64,000 bases of DNA from Lineus longissimus. Its lineage: Eukaryota; Nemertea; Pilidiophora; Heteronemertea; Lineidae. Under the pieces are notes generated by a model. It ran no database searches. It was not told the DNA's origin and saw only the letters and a list, made by a program, of their open reading frames with translations. This document shows positions 39,754-51,738 of the stretch, one piece after another; within the stretch, counting starts at the first letter, position 1, and each line of letters starts with the position of its first letter. Where the stretch lies: the NCBI RefSeq assembly GCF_910592395.1, contig NC_088325.1, forward strand, positions 14,140,109-14,204,108, given 5' to 3'. Both the position numbers and the translations under genes were made by a program.

Positions 39754-39809
39754 GATGATGAATATCTCAGGAAGAGCAGTTGATGATGAATATCTCAGGA
39801 AGAGCATTA
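39754..39809. repeat. 28 bp direct repeat, two units
   Basis: GATGATGAATATCTCAGGAA is followed by GAGCA and a short variable end, and is repeated twice in tandem immediately upstream of the second SINE copy. A looser repeat, GGTATTCATCAGTTA, at 39658 and 39711 lies just before it. Confidence 0.85.
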
Positions 39810-39830
39810 ACTCTTTCTCAGCAATTCATA

Positions 39831-40085
39831 GGGGCAGCGGTAGCGCAGTAGAAGAGAGTCGGCCTCATGATCAGGAGGTCGTGGGTTCAACTCCCGGCCG
39901 AGTCACTGCTTAGTTTCCCTACTGGTCGAGTTCAAGTGAGCGCCTTCTGGTTGCTCCTTGAAACCCCTGATTGATTTCTGTGGAGACCGGGGTAATAATA
40001 TGATATCCCCAAGCGCTTTGAGCGGCCAGTTGATGGTTGGATACTGCGCTATGTAAGACTCGTATTATTATATATATTATTATTT
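39831..40085 (+). mobile_element. tRNA-derived SINE, copy 2
   Basis: It is collinear with 7589-7832: the same promoter boxes, CTGATTGATTTCTGTGGAG, AAGCGCTTTGAGCG, GCGCTATGTAAGACTCGTAT and an ATT/TAT tail. Differences cluster between GAGCG and GCGCTAT, where the two copies have unrelated 15-20 bp. The copies are 32 kb apart in the same orientation. No target-site duplication is obvious; the flank is a 28 bp tandem. Confidence 0.85.
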
Positions 40086-40882
40086 GTTACCTTAAGCTAG
40101 GTAACAGGAAGACCAGTGAATTGATGGTCTTCTTTTTAGAGAAGCGTCCAGATTACAGAGGTCAAATTTGAACATAAATAGGCAAATATCACTGTCCGTA
40201 ATAGAGAGTGTCCTGCTGACATAGGAGTTCACTTAGGGAGGTTCAACTGTACTTGGCACAACATTGGTACATATGCTTGGTAAAGTCTACAGCTATGTCA
40301 CTTTGAAACCGTACACACAGCGAGTTTAATGATACACTTCTCAAGATCAAACGGAGAATTAGCCTCTGAGCTTCATCGGGAAATGTGACCAGGTTTATAT
40401 ACTAAATAGTTCACATTATAGATAATATACTTACCCTGATCTGATAGCATCAAAACTCTGACGCAGACATTTTTTTGATAATCATAAAATTCAAGGTAAT
40501 TGTTGTTTCAATACTGTTTTATGAAATGTAATTTTTCTATCAACACAACACAAACAAAATATGTTTTTAAAGTTTTTCTCCATTATTGTCTGAGCTAATG
40601 AATAATGGACCCTAAGCTAATACAGATAGCATATAAACATTTAAACGAACCAAATATGGCTTCCAATTTTTTCCCAAATTATACCGGTATAGACTGAGCT
40701 GACCTAGATACCCTGGGATGGGATGGTCTCTGATGATAAAGGATACCTTTTAAAGGACAAGAAGTGCAAGAAATATGCCCTACTTAAACTACCTGGGGAG
40801 CCACCTAGTAAACAGGAGAGGAACTATCATGCATGTATATTATACACAGGCAAATGTACATAAAATGAAATGATAGTTTTAC

Positions 40883-41014
40883 CTCGGTTTTGTCCAGCAA
40901 TGAAAGGGATGAACCTGGCAGTTGTATATGCCTGAAAGTTTTTCAGCTGATGTGCGGAAGTTATTCCGTTGCTTTCACCCACGATTTTAAGAGAGACTTC
41001 TTCATCGAATTCTT
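40883..41014 (-). CDS. Candidate internal coding exon, extracellular-type sequence
   Basis: A 132 bp segment has an excellent acceptor (GAGATATTTTTTTCTGAATGCAG) and a good donor (CCGAG/GTAAAAC). One frame is open throughout and it enters and leaves in phase 1, so it is symmetric. It reads EFDEEVSLKIVGESNG, then SAHQLKNFQAYTTARFIPFI. The LKNFQAYT pattern recalls the F strand of fibronectin type III or receptor phosphatase ectodomains, but I cannot assign it. A 12 bp microexon-like segment (GTGGCTCCCCAG) lies downstream at 40791-40802 with matching phase. This is one of the better exon candidates because both ends are strong. Confidence 0.45.
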
Positions 41015-41435
41015 CTGCATTCAGAAAAAAATATCTCAACAATACAACAACCAGAGGTCTCACTGTACCTGATCCCATTCGCTATCCTGCTCCGACAGAC
41101 TTCTTATTTTTCATTAGCCAGATAAAATACGTATAATTCCTCATGACATTTTAAAAATTAGGTCTGATCTGATAATACGAGACAGTTTTTCAATTCAAGA
41201 TTCTATGACACATCATTTTTTCTGATGTCTTAGTCTCATTTTTTAATGTTGAAACAACTCTAGTTTCACCGGGTTTTTAATAACAGATTCCACACTGCCA
41301 CAGTGCACCGAGATCAGCTGGGTTCGGTTTAGTTATAAATGCTTGATCAGTTAGATACAGGTGGACTCAAAGCAAGTATGCAGGTATAGGGAGATGAGTA
41401 CTGCCTATTATAAACTGCTGCTATCATCAGGTTTG

Positions 41436-41826
41436 TAGCATCCCAAACCACCTCTTGGTAGCACCCCAAACCACCTCTTGGTAGCAACCCAAACCACCTC
41501 TTGGTAGCACCCCAAACCACATCTTGGTAGCACCCCAAACCACCTCTTGGTAGCACCCCAAACCACCTCTTGGTAGCACCCCAAACCACCTCTTTGTAGG
41601 ACCCCAAACCACCTCTTGGTAGGACCCCAAACCACCTTTTGGTAGGACCCCAAACCACCTCTTGGTAGGACCCCAAACCACCTCTTGGTAGCACCCCAAA
41701 CCACCTCTTGGTAGCACCCCAAACGACCTCTTTGTAGCAACCCAAACCACCTCTTTGTAGCACCACAAACCACCTCTTTGTAGCAACCCAAACCACCTTT
41801 TTGTAGCAACCCAAACCACCTCCTTA
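41436..41826. repeat. 23 bp minisatellite, 17 units
   Basis: The unit TAGCACCCCAAACCACCTCTTGG repeats 17 times without length change (391 bp). Variants are a TAGGACCCC block in units 8-11 and TAGCAACCC towards the right end. Since 23 is not a multiple of three and the minus-strand unit has no stop in any frame, all three minus frames stay open across the array (about 130-155 codons) with the period GCYQEVVWGATKRWFGVLPRG. I regard these frames as accidental. Confidence 0.95.
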
Positions 41827-44500
41827 GCAAAGACTAAAAAGCTCTTCAGATCAATTTTAAAATCAATTTCAACGGGAAATTCAGTTGAAATCCTCTTAAA
41901 AGAACACCCCTTTTGGCTAAAAATGGGAAATTCAGTTTAAACCCTATTAAAAGGGCACGCCTTCTGGCAACATGAAACGTCTCTCATCACGATATTGAAA
42001 TTACAGATCTAGACCAAGGGGAAAAGAAGGGCTGCAGTCTGAAATTTAGCGTCCTCAAAAAAGAGATGTGCCCAATGTCATACTTTTCTCAATGGTGGTC
42101 GCTATTGGGTGGTACCACTCCCGAGAACCATGAACAGCAGCCATTACCGCTGTTACCATAGTGCCAGGTATATTATAACAAGCGAGATCAATTTTTTAGT
42201 CCTCAATAAGTGGCCTTTGAAAGCTTTTATTTCACTTCGTTGAAAATGAATGCTGTCTGATATTTTAGGCGAGGTAGAAGACAGGCCGTGTTTCTTGCCA
42301 TTTTTTTGTGGTTCAGTGATATATATTGACAGACAAATGGTTTTTTGGCGCTATTGCAAATCGTCATATATATAGACTCCCTGGATGTATCCTCCTGATT
42401 GAAGAGTATTCTAACTTACGTTAGGAATGCATTAGCAAAACAGGGATATCAGTACTATGAGTACTGGCGAGTCTGGTGTGCCCCCTTTTATCCATGCCTG
42501 AACTATGTGATTAAGATTGCTGAAACAAGTGGCCATCCATAAACTTCTCTTGATCGAGGGGAACACAGAGTTAATTTCCCCGTTTCGCTTAATTTCTTTC
42601 AAATCATTCCATACATCACTGGTCACCAGACTGACTGATTTGAACGCAAACCTATGAGCAGACAAGGGTCTATCCTGATATTGAATATCTACATGTTGTC
42701 GCTAATTGGTCTGGCGATGTACTCGCCGATGATTGCATCTGTCCGCCATGACCTCACAAGCCGTACTCTAGCCGACACAGCCATATATTGAAATGGTCTG
42801 CCACAGGTCGACTGGCATGATCTGATCACGGCCTATGATCACCAGGCGGTAATATAATCAATGATACCAGACAGTCATAATGCTTCAAACAGACACTCAA
42901 TGTAACACCTCGTAACCATGGTGACAGTTGAAAAACCAAGATGGCCGAAGGTTGAGGTCATTTATGATAATTTGTATTGGAATAAAAATTGTGATTCGCA
43001 TTGAAATTGCCCATTGATAACGTTATAGGATTTCTGTGGCGAAAATAATTGGGACTGGTTTCCTCATGGTTGAGATTGGCTGAATGGGGAGATAGGAAAT
43101 TAAAAGTTACTCTGAAATGGTATGCGCCTTTCGAAGACAGCCGACTTCGTTACCGAAAAATGGACTGGCTGTCTAGAGTGTGCATCTCAAAATGTGAGTT
43201 CTGAATGCAAAAGAAGGTTGCGTCATAATAGGCTGTATGCCATCGTAAGATTTGAGCGTTTGACGGGGTCGAGACGTCCTGGAACCACATTTCAGGATCG
43301 TGATCATTTATTTTCCCCCTTGCCAGGGAGTGCCTTAACCATGTTGTCACTTTAATAGAGCCAGTAAGAAGATCAAGCGACTGCCAAGGACGGCAGTAAA
43401 TGGTTGTCAAGGAGTGGGCTGAGCTGCCTAGAACTGGTGGGAGGAATCGCGGTAACCTTTCTGATGCCAATGCACCACAGTCTCGCCCGAGTGCAGAGTT
43501 TGCTACGCCACATACGAATACGAGGACACACGGATGAAAGAAAGCTCCGATGTACCATAACACTGGCGATGAAGCATCAACAGAGGAATTCATCTTGAGG
43601 TTCCGTTAGATCCAAAGACCCCACATGATGTAGATTCCAAGCTCCCCCCCTCAATTATGAAACACAAACCATAACCAACACAACATTCCGGAATCTTATA
43701 AACTGATGACTGATGCATCTGCACCCTGGGTAGCTCTGCAATTTCATAGATTTTTCTCTCATGTCCCCTGTCATCTCAGATGTGGCACCACCATTACAAT
43801 TAGTGGTCTTAGTCATGGTTGAGAGAGAAATGAAGCCCCTGGATATTGCTATAGCTGCATGTAGCCAACTGTTAGCAGCTAGCTGGGGACAACTCATTCT
43901 ATGAGAAAATTGTCATCGCTGGGTATTTGCAATGCCACCAGGGTTTGCAGTATTGTGCTTGTCAGCTCATGTCCACAGGCTTTGAAAGTGCCTCAATAGC
44001 AAAGGCAATCAGTGAATCTTCCAATTAGAGGACAAGCTCCTGCTCCTATATGCCCCAGAATCCGGAAGAGACGAAATGTACACTAGAACGCCAGTAACCG
44101 GTGCTAGTCTATCACTAAGCAACTGTTAACAATGGTGAGGCTTGGAGATCGTGGTCAAGGGCAAGTTTCCTCATGCTTCGTGGTGACGCAGACCAATTTC
44201 GTCACCCCAAGATGGCAGCACCGTGCAGCCTCAATGAAGTGGTATTTAGCCAGCATTTTTTGTTCATAAAAAAACAGAGACACACATGAATAACCTGCAA
44301 TTCCTTCACCTTGAAAATCCCATTGCCTCTCGAATTGCAGGGAAATGATAACCTATTAGTTGCCAAGGAAAGATGCATAAACATTGATGGTTGCTAGGCA
44401 ACAAGGAAGCTCTCGCCTAGCGATGAACAGCAAAGTGCACCTGCTGGAATGGTGATGAAATGAACTTATAGAAAATAATTTATTCATTAATTAATTTATG
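41827..44500. other. No supported gene
   Basis: Overlapping open frames on both strands at 43.1-43.6 kb reach 147 codons on the minus strand. They lack good splice signals and a recognisable product, and that length is expected by chance here. X-box-like motifs occur at 42912-42925 (GTAACCATGGTGAC) and 44390-44402. A short near-repeat (GGGAAATTCAGTT-AAA-CC) is seen at about 41875 and 41925. Confidence 0.4.
44390..44402. promoter_or_regulatory. X-box-like motif
   Basis: GTTGCTAGGCAAC consists of two perfect RFX half-sites with a 1 bp spacer. A further half-site, AGTTGCCAAGG, lies about 30 bp upstream. No linked exon is recognised. Confidence 0.35.
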
Positions 44501-44570
44501 GTTTGCTTTTGTAACCGTATGATGAATGACATTTGAAGTAAAAAGAAGGCACCTTTTTTAAAAAGGAAGT
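44501..44570. repeat. Separated copy of the 45.3 kb repeat head
   Basis: GTTTGCTTTTGTAACCGTAT, then GAATGACATTTGAAGTAAAAA, then AAAAAGGAAG matches the first ~70 bp of the tandem pair at 45312-45649. It lies 810 bp upstream in the same orientation. Confidence 0.85.
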
Positions 44571-45311
44571 CACGTAGACATTCTGAAATGAAAATCTGGC
44601 CAAAATGTTTTTGCAGTTGCTCTGGTGTGTTCACAATGAAAATTATAGCCCCCAGCAAGCAATTTTTATCAAAGCAACCTGCAATAATTATTGCAGCAGC
44701 CAAAGCAAAGGGAAAGCAGAGAGGTCTCATCTAAGAGTCCAACACAAAAGCTGAGCGATGACCTTTTCAGTCGGCTAGGCAGGTACAGTCAGTCTCTGAC
44801 AAACAATACACTCATCCTATTTTTAATTATTTTTCTATTATCGCCAATAAAGAAGATTTCATTTGTAAATGTCATGTTTCACTGAGGTCTGCACTGATCT
44901 AATGACGGCTTCGCCCACAGTTACTGTTCCGGTGAGCTGGACACATAAGCAGATTTTGTAAGCAAATTAGTCGGTGACATTCAGTTACCAATTAGATAAC
45001 TGAAGGTCATGGCTTATAAGCTTTTCAGGACAGAATCAGTAAAAATTCCTCCTCCTGCTCTAGGGTGATAAAGACACACTCTGACTTTCTAAAAGCTTTT
45101 GAAATGTCTGAGAGTCCAGACAGAAAGAACTTAAAAGCTCAATGCGACTTTTTCTTACAGCCTGTGACCTCCATGAAGAAAAGCATTTTATTGACATCTT
45201 GGATAGAATGCATATATCACATTGTTAAACGGATACAAATTAATCACTAAAATGATTAATTACCCGACGTAGAGCTTATGGAAGACCGAGATGGCGGATA
45301 TATTTTGTATG

Positions 45312-45649
45312 GTTTGCTTTTGTGACATTTTGAATGACATTTGAAGAAAAAAGAAGGCATCTTTTTTAAAAAGGAAGATGACACAAAAGGGCCCTTCAAC
45401 CCTTCAGTCATCAATTTCCATTCCCATTCTCATCAATAATCATTTTAATATTTAGTTGTCTAAACCATAAATGGAGAAGTTTGCTTTTGTAACCGTATGA
45501 TGAATGACATTTTAAGTAAAAAGAAGGCATCTTTTTTAAAAAGGAAGATGATACAAAAGGGCCCTTCAACCCTTCAGTCATCAATTTCCATTCCCATTCT
45601 CATCAATAATCATTTTAATATTTAGTTGTTTAAACCATAATTGAGAAGT
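45312..45649. repeat. 167 bp tandem duplication
   Basis: Two nearly identical units start at 45312 and 45479 with GTTTGCTTTTGT and share GGGCCCTTCAACCCTTCAGT, CAATTTCCATTCCCATTCTC and TAATATTTAGTTGT. Identity is high enough to indicate a recent duplication. Unit two is closer than unit one to the separate copy at 44501 (both keep AACCGTATGATGAATGAC). Confidence 0.9.
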
Positions 45650-46372
45650 TTTCCCTTTTGAAAAACTTTTATGTAAAAAAATTATTTTTTTTAAATCAGC
45701 CCCATAAAGTTGTTTTTTTCTCGACTTTTATCTAAGAAAATTTCAGAAAAAATGTTGAACAAACACATTCCAAAATGGATAAAAACTCAGATTTTTACTG
45801 ACGGAAACATTTTTGGAATTTTTCCCATGAGGATTTTTACCGTCAGGGTTTTTACCTACACTCTGTGTGGGGAAACAGTGCCAAGGGCCTTCCACTGAGC
45901 ATGGGGAACAGGAACCCCCCACACAGTGTGGGAGAGCGGCTACACTCGTGATGCATCAAAATTGTCGGCAAACAATGGGACTTGAGCTGGCATAATATTA
46001 TATCGACAAATCTTCTCACATTGGACGTAAAAAGCATTAATTCAATCGATGGATTGTGGGCCAAATTCTCACAAATTGGCCCAACAATAGGGTCTCCGTT
46101 GTGTGCCATGTATTTCATGAGTGATAATAGTTTGTCTGGGCACTTAATGGTTTGTTTGAGTGAGGCTAGACTGTGGTTAACCACAGACAGACTGCCTGGG
46201 GCCCGACGTAGGAGTGAATGTTTTGTGGGCACCTGTTGGAACACAAATTCAGAGAATTTAAAGCGATTTGTTCCCGTTTTTTAATTTTGGGGGGAAAAAA
46301 GGCGAGACTTTTTTTATACCTTGGTTAGTGTGCCCGGCACTAGGCAATTAACTGAAAATGTGAAGAAAACAA

Positions 46373-46500
46373 TTTTTAGCAAGCCCACTACACTCAAAGT
46401 CACCGAAAACCGAGAAAAAAAAAAAAAAATTTTTACTGAATTTTTTTTCATTTAGCAAGCCCACCACACTCAAAATTGCCGAAAACCGAGAAAAAAAAAG
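46373..46500. repeat. 76 bp tandem duplication
   Basis: TTTAGCAAGCCCACTACACT, followed by GAAAACCGAGAAAAA, repeats at 46379 and 46455 with a few substitutions, including CTA to CCA. Each unit ends in a long A-run. Confidence 0.85.
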
Positions 46501-47492
46501 GAATGTTTTTTTTAATTCCAACCGCCGTCGTTCAGGTCCACGAAGCCCGAGTGCAATATTTGACAGCCGCCGCGCTGTGGAGTGAGACCAAACTAGAGTC
46601 ACGCGAGATCTACCCACAATACCACACAAAGATGGAAACAGAAACGTTTATTTTGAAATAAAATTTAATTTTCATTTCTTCCTCCTCTGAGCTGCCTTTA
46701 CAGAAGTCTTTCGTGAGAGGTAGACAGTACCGTTCCAAATGGAAAATGTACAACTGCAACTTCTTAAACTAGAAATTAACATCGTTCAGCTTGAGTATGC
46801 CCGGCATGCATTGATTAACTTTTAATTAAATCGATTTTGAGCACTTGTTGTCATTTTTGATTAATTACACTCAAGAACAAAATCCTCCGCAGAAAAAAAA
46901 TTAAAAGTTTTTTTCGAGTATAATCCTAAAGTTTAAATACCAGATGTGATATAGCATGAGATAAATTTTCAGGATTTGGGAGACAAGTTGCATAAGAACT
47001 TTGTCAGACTTTTCGATACTTTAAGACATTTTTTTCAGCTTTCACGAGACAGACATACAGTTAACACTTTTTGTTTTTAGTTTAATTTTTTTACAGTTTT
47101 TTACGTACTTGAAATGCTAAGTGATAAGAATATTAAGTCATCATATAGAACAATGTTGAGGACAGGTCTGGCTCTCTGGGGTCCCTGAAACTGCTCGGAT
47201 TATGATTGAGAACTTATTCCCGCCTTATGTAACGGGCCATTCAAAACTTGTTTCAAGACAGGCTCCATTAAGCAGTAGTCTGGTATGCAGAGAACTGATG
47301 AAAAAACGTCGCATCCTTTCACCATAAGTTTCCAGTTGACAGCAGTGAGTGTTCGAGAATACGATTTCCTAGAAGGTACTCGGTTACATCCTGCCGAATT
47401 CCTTCCAAGAAGACGCGTCACTGGTCATAGTTAGTTCCCTGTGAAATTCTTGGAAAGACCAGAGTGTGCGGACACTCAGCCTGAAATGCATC

Positions 47493-47620
47493 ATAATGGG
47501 TGATATGAATAAAGACTAGTAAATGATTTTACTTCAGTTTTGTACAGAAAGGCCTAGTGTAAATGTACATGGGGTTTTCAGTAAAAGCAATTGCTAGTCT
47601 TTATTCATATCACCCATTGT
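47493..47620. mobile_element. Palindromic MITE, copy 2 (opposite orientation)
   Basis: It has the same arms as the element at 25953-26080 (AATGGGTGATATGAATAAAG and CTTTATTCATATCACCCATT). The core is inverted: TACAGAAAGGCCTAGTGTAA here against its complement there. Arm differences (CTAGTAAATGATTTTA versus CTAGCAATTGCTTTTAC) show the two arms have diverged within this copy. Confidence 0.9.
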
Positions 47621-48483
47621 CAGACAATTTTAGAAGCAATCAATACTATTGTACGAGAAGTTTATTGCACAGTCATCGTTACCATTTCATTTTCGGGATT
47701 CGGAAGGCAAATGAGAAATTTCAGTTCTAATTCACTTGCCATGGGATTGCTGCAACTGACATGGTAATCTACCATGAAATGAATACGAGCAAACGCTTTG
47801 ACTTACGAACATAAGGCTACCTGCTCTACAGTTTTGATATTACTATTACGATTGTTGCCAATACCTTAACAAATTTCCACGTCAAGGGCGATGGTTTTGG
47901 TATGCAGACTGTCTAACACGTGTCTGGGGTTCACTAGTCGGGGAATCCACGAGTACCTGCTGTCTGCTCATTAACCATGAGGTATGAGTCGATGTTTTTT
48001 GTTGAACATGGAAGCCGGCATAGGAATGCTTTATCAACTCTTAACACCTTTACTTCAAATTTTGAAATTTAACTGAAAATGCATTGGAAACCTTTGAACA
48101 TGTTTATCATGAGAGTTTAACGTCTGGCCCGAATGCTGTGTAACTAGGAGGACAGATCAGCAGACATCATATGGGCAATATGCCTCATAGTTTGGTTTTC
48201 ACTAAAATGTTGGATTTGGCGCATATCATGTCACTATGAAGGTCTTCTGTTTTGCTTTTTTCTGAACTTGCAAGATTAGACCTTGCTCATCAAGATTGGA
48301 AACAGATAGGTGACAGAACCAAATACCTTGAGCTTTTAGTACCGTAACCACTAACTTTTGATCTTCAAGTCTTAAATGATTTTGAAAGGAGTATTTGATG
48401 AACTCACCAGGATTGTATGTTTTGTTGTGTCTGTAAATATACAAAGTATGAAATGTCAAAATACATTTGATTCAAAAATATTG

Positions 48484-48725
48484 TGGTGAACTGGGTCACA
48501 GTCTTGGTTCCGTGGTTGGCCACAGCGGCGCCAGCATTACGGACGTGCCCCGGTCACCCGGCCATCCCCGCCCGTGTGTTACGTCACTCGGCTGCGCTCG
48601 GTATTTCCCGCTGTACTGTCGATGATGCAACGACGCGTAATGTCGTTACGTCATCGACAGAGCGGTGTTGAAGCGGAGAGACAAGCGGGTTCGAACGTCG
48701 AAAGTGACAGAGATAAAATCGAGTA
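48484..48725. promoter_or_regulatory. CpG-dense island, candidate promoter
   Basis: About 240 bp hold roughly thirty CpG dinucleotides, far above any other part of the window. Two TTACGTCA (CRE/ATF) sites lie at about 48578 and 48646. A near-perfect 18 bp inverted repeat lies at 48617-48659: TGTCGATGATGCAACGAC, a 7 bp loop, then its complement with two mismatches. The left arm carries TGATGCAA, a C/EBP-ATF-like word. A CpG island of this sharpness in AT-rich DNA most often marks a promoter, but I could not join it to an exon on either strand. A short plus-strand open frame through it is probably incidental. Confidence 0.45.
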
Positions 48726-51700
48726 TTAATCAGCGTTAATCGAGTCTTTCATTTAGCAAAACTATTGCTACAACGTTATTCTTTTCAATATGCACCAGAT
48801 TATCAACGACTTCTTTCCTCCCAACAATAAAGTAATTAACAACGAAATAAGCAAATATATTGCATGTCTCCTGCGTTCAGTGAGGTGACCAGTCTCAAAA
48901 TACAACTGAGCAAATCCAGTTGTCTAAAAAATAGACGAATGATGATTATAAAGCACGTTTGGTTTTTTTCATTTTTTACCAGAGACGACGTTGCATCTCA
49001 TGCCATTGCATGAGAAAGAGGTATTCGTGTATCGCCAGCTACGCCCGATGTACCCAGTTAAGTTGTATCATTAGGGAGTTGGCGGTAATCTGTGGCAATC
49101 GGTAGTCTGTCAGCCTCGGTTACCTAACGCAGAGTCATGCAAATACTGGCACAATCAGTCACGAGGAGCTTATTATATGCTTTAGATGATGACTTCATGG
49201 CTTGTTCGTGCTATGAGTTATTTCTTTGTCGAGAGTTATGGTCGAAAAGTGACCTTATTGAATGATAGCCTATTGGTAAAGACGTCAGACATTTAAGAGT
49301 TGACCATAGGCCCAAACATTTTGGCCAGGACTTGAAGTCCACAAGCAATCTTTGAAAACAAAGTGAATTCCAATTTCAAGGGTGGGAGTCTGTTCTTTGT
49401 TTTCCCGAGAACAGCCTCCCAGGTTTTTAATAGGCATTCACTTCATTTTGAAGAAGTTCTGATCACTTTAGGATTTCATCATAGGATATTTTTGTACATT
49501 TAATCAGGGCTCACATACTGATCCAAGGACTTCTATCAGTTTTTTGGCCGAGAAAAACACACTTTACAGCAAAGGTACACGGAGCTAAAGTCTTAAGATT
49601 ACGAATTTTCATACAAGCAGCTCAGACACCCATGCCGTGTTTGTACTCAAGACATTCTTTTTATGCTTGCAAAGCTTTGACACCAGGCTTTAAAGGTTAC
49701 TGTCACCCTGAAATGTTCGAAAAGCTTAGTTACAGCTGAGAGTTTTAACGTGAATTTACAGCAAGGTAATGTCGCAGCAGATGAAGTATTGAAAATCGTT
49801 CGTAGGTGGGTAGTCCTTGAAGATATAAATTTTTTAAAACTTTCGATTAACTTGGCAAGGAAACAAGCACAATACATCATTCGAAGATGGCTGCGCTCTG
49901 ACTTAGTGTATAGCAAAAAGATGCACGTACCACTCTGTGGCTCAGTCGTGTAGTGATGTAGGGGTGTCATTTTATATACCGCTCTGTGGGTCAAGGAATC
50001 GAAAGGGTTAAGTAACAAGGGGCTAATCTTCAAATTTATCACAGTGTTGGGGATTAGCTGCATATGCAGATTTTAAAGCTGCCCGAGACTCAAGGAAGGC
50101 ACACAACTTTTGATTGCAGTTTTAACTTGGAGCTTTTGCTGTAGAAGTCTCTCAGTAATTTGTTACCCTCGCCCATTTCTTGGATATTTATAGTCATTGA
50201 GAGTATCAACAGATGAAAAAATTCCCTACTTTATCTTCATGTAAACCCAGAAAATCCTTCGCCATCCATAGGAACGGATAAAGATCCTTATGAGATGAGG
50301 AGGTTGGAATGTAATTACTTAGGGCCTGCAGGAGACTCATGATGCTCTGGGGAACTGATCAAACGTTCTTCTTTGACATCTCTGGACTTGCTCACATAAG
50401 GAAAATGGTTCCTCCCATTGAACCAACACCAATCCTCTGGGGGGCCCGTAGGCTACGTCATGCCAGTTTTCGATGTGACGAAACTCTGTCGCAGTAGCAC
50501 GAAAAAGCATCCTCTTATAGTGCAATGTTCTGCCCAATGCTGTCTTGAATATTGCGCAGGGGATTTACAAAACCAGACAGACTTTTTGCCAACTCTTCGT
50601 ATACTGTCTATCTCACGAAGTCAGTTGGCCAATCGCAAATGAATGTGTTACACTCACAGCTTTCGCCTCAAGAATACTACTACATTGTTGTAGGGGAGAT
50701 TACAAAGCTGAACAGGCTCCAAGACCTTTTCACAAGGGTTTATTCCACACACTGTCTATCTTTGCCGAAGTCTGGCAAAACCTTGACTACGTCTGTCGAC
50801 AAATCGCGAAAAAGCAACTAATCTCCTGAGTGGCTTCTTGTTTGGTCGAACCCATCAATCGGCTTGATATAAAAGTGAGACTCCGACTTGCCGACTCATT
50901 ACCACAACAATGTGATGATATATTCATCTATTCTGTCCACACGATTCTATCTCCTTTAAGTGGAGAGCTAGACTCCCAGCGGACTATGGACGTGGAAATG
51001 AGCCAATAGGTTGAATCAACACCAATTGAAGATATGAAGGAAATGTTTCGAAAGCGAGATATTTGATGAGAATACTACAGAAAAGTTTCTAGGATTGTTT
51101 TGAGAGGGGCCATCGGAAAGCACCCTAGAATTAGGAGGAAAAATGACCCTTTTCGTAGAATATACCGCCCCTTCTCAACACTCCAGTCGAGAATTATCTC
51201 CATAGAATTTCCTATATCCAACATATCCAATTCAGAAAGTCCAAAATGACTTGCACTCGCCTAAAATACTCATCAAAACTTACATGTACACCCTCATCAA
51301 TGAGAAAGGCCTGTCTAACTCTTGAAACTCCAAATAAATCCATAACTTCATGGATGAGATATCCGTTTGCAACACAAGCTACTCCTAATCGGCCGAAGCA
51401 CGTCCAAGAACCGCCACAATCCTGACGAGGAGTGACATTCGACATGACAGGAGGAAAGGATTAAAGGTCCCCGACGAGATTTAAAGGTCCTTCGGTCTAG
51501 GGCCGCGTGCTGTCGGAAGAAAGGATGACCTTCGCCCATTGAGCGTGCTCCGCCTCTGCAACAATGGCCAAGGGTCAAAACAGCTTGGGGGAAGATGTAA
51601 CAAGTCTTTCAGGGGGAGGTTGCGGGCTTTTATGGTGTCAACTCTACTTTGCAATTAAAAAGATTTGGACTGAGGGGTTTGAGTGAGCAGTTTTCGCATA

Positions 51701-51738
51701 TCGTTAATTTTTTCAACAACATTCTGATAAATAAAAAT
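48726..51738. other. No supported gene
   Basis: Open frames reach 138 codons (minus 49647-50063) with no domain signature or paired splice sites, so I count them as chance. No repeats beyond short homopolymers were noticed. Confidence 0.4.

Noticed and set aside
41347-41830. Three overlapping minus-strand frames of 130-155 codons
   Set aside because: They are the 23 bp minisatellite read in its three frames.
43150-43593. 147-codon minus-strand frame
   Set aside because: Frames of this length are expected by chance in 64 kb of such sequence; no splice sites or domain seen, and the plus strand is open as well.
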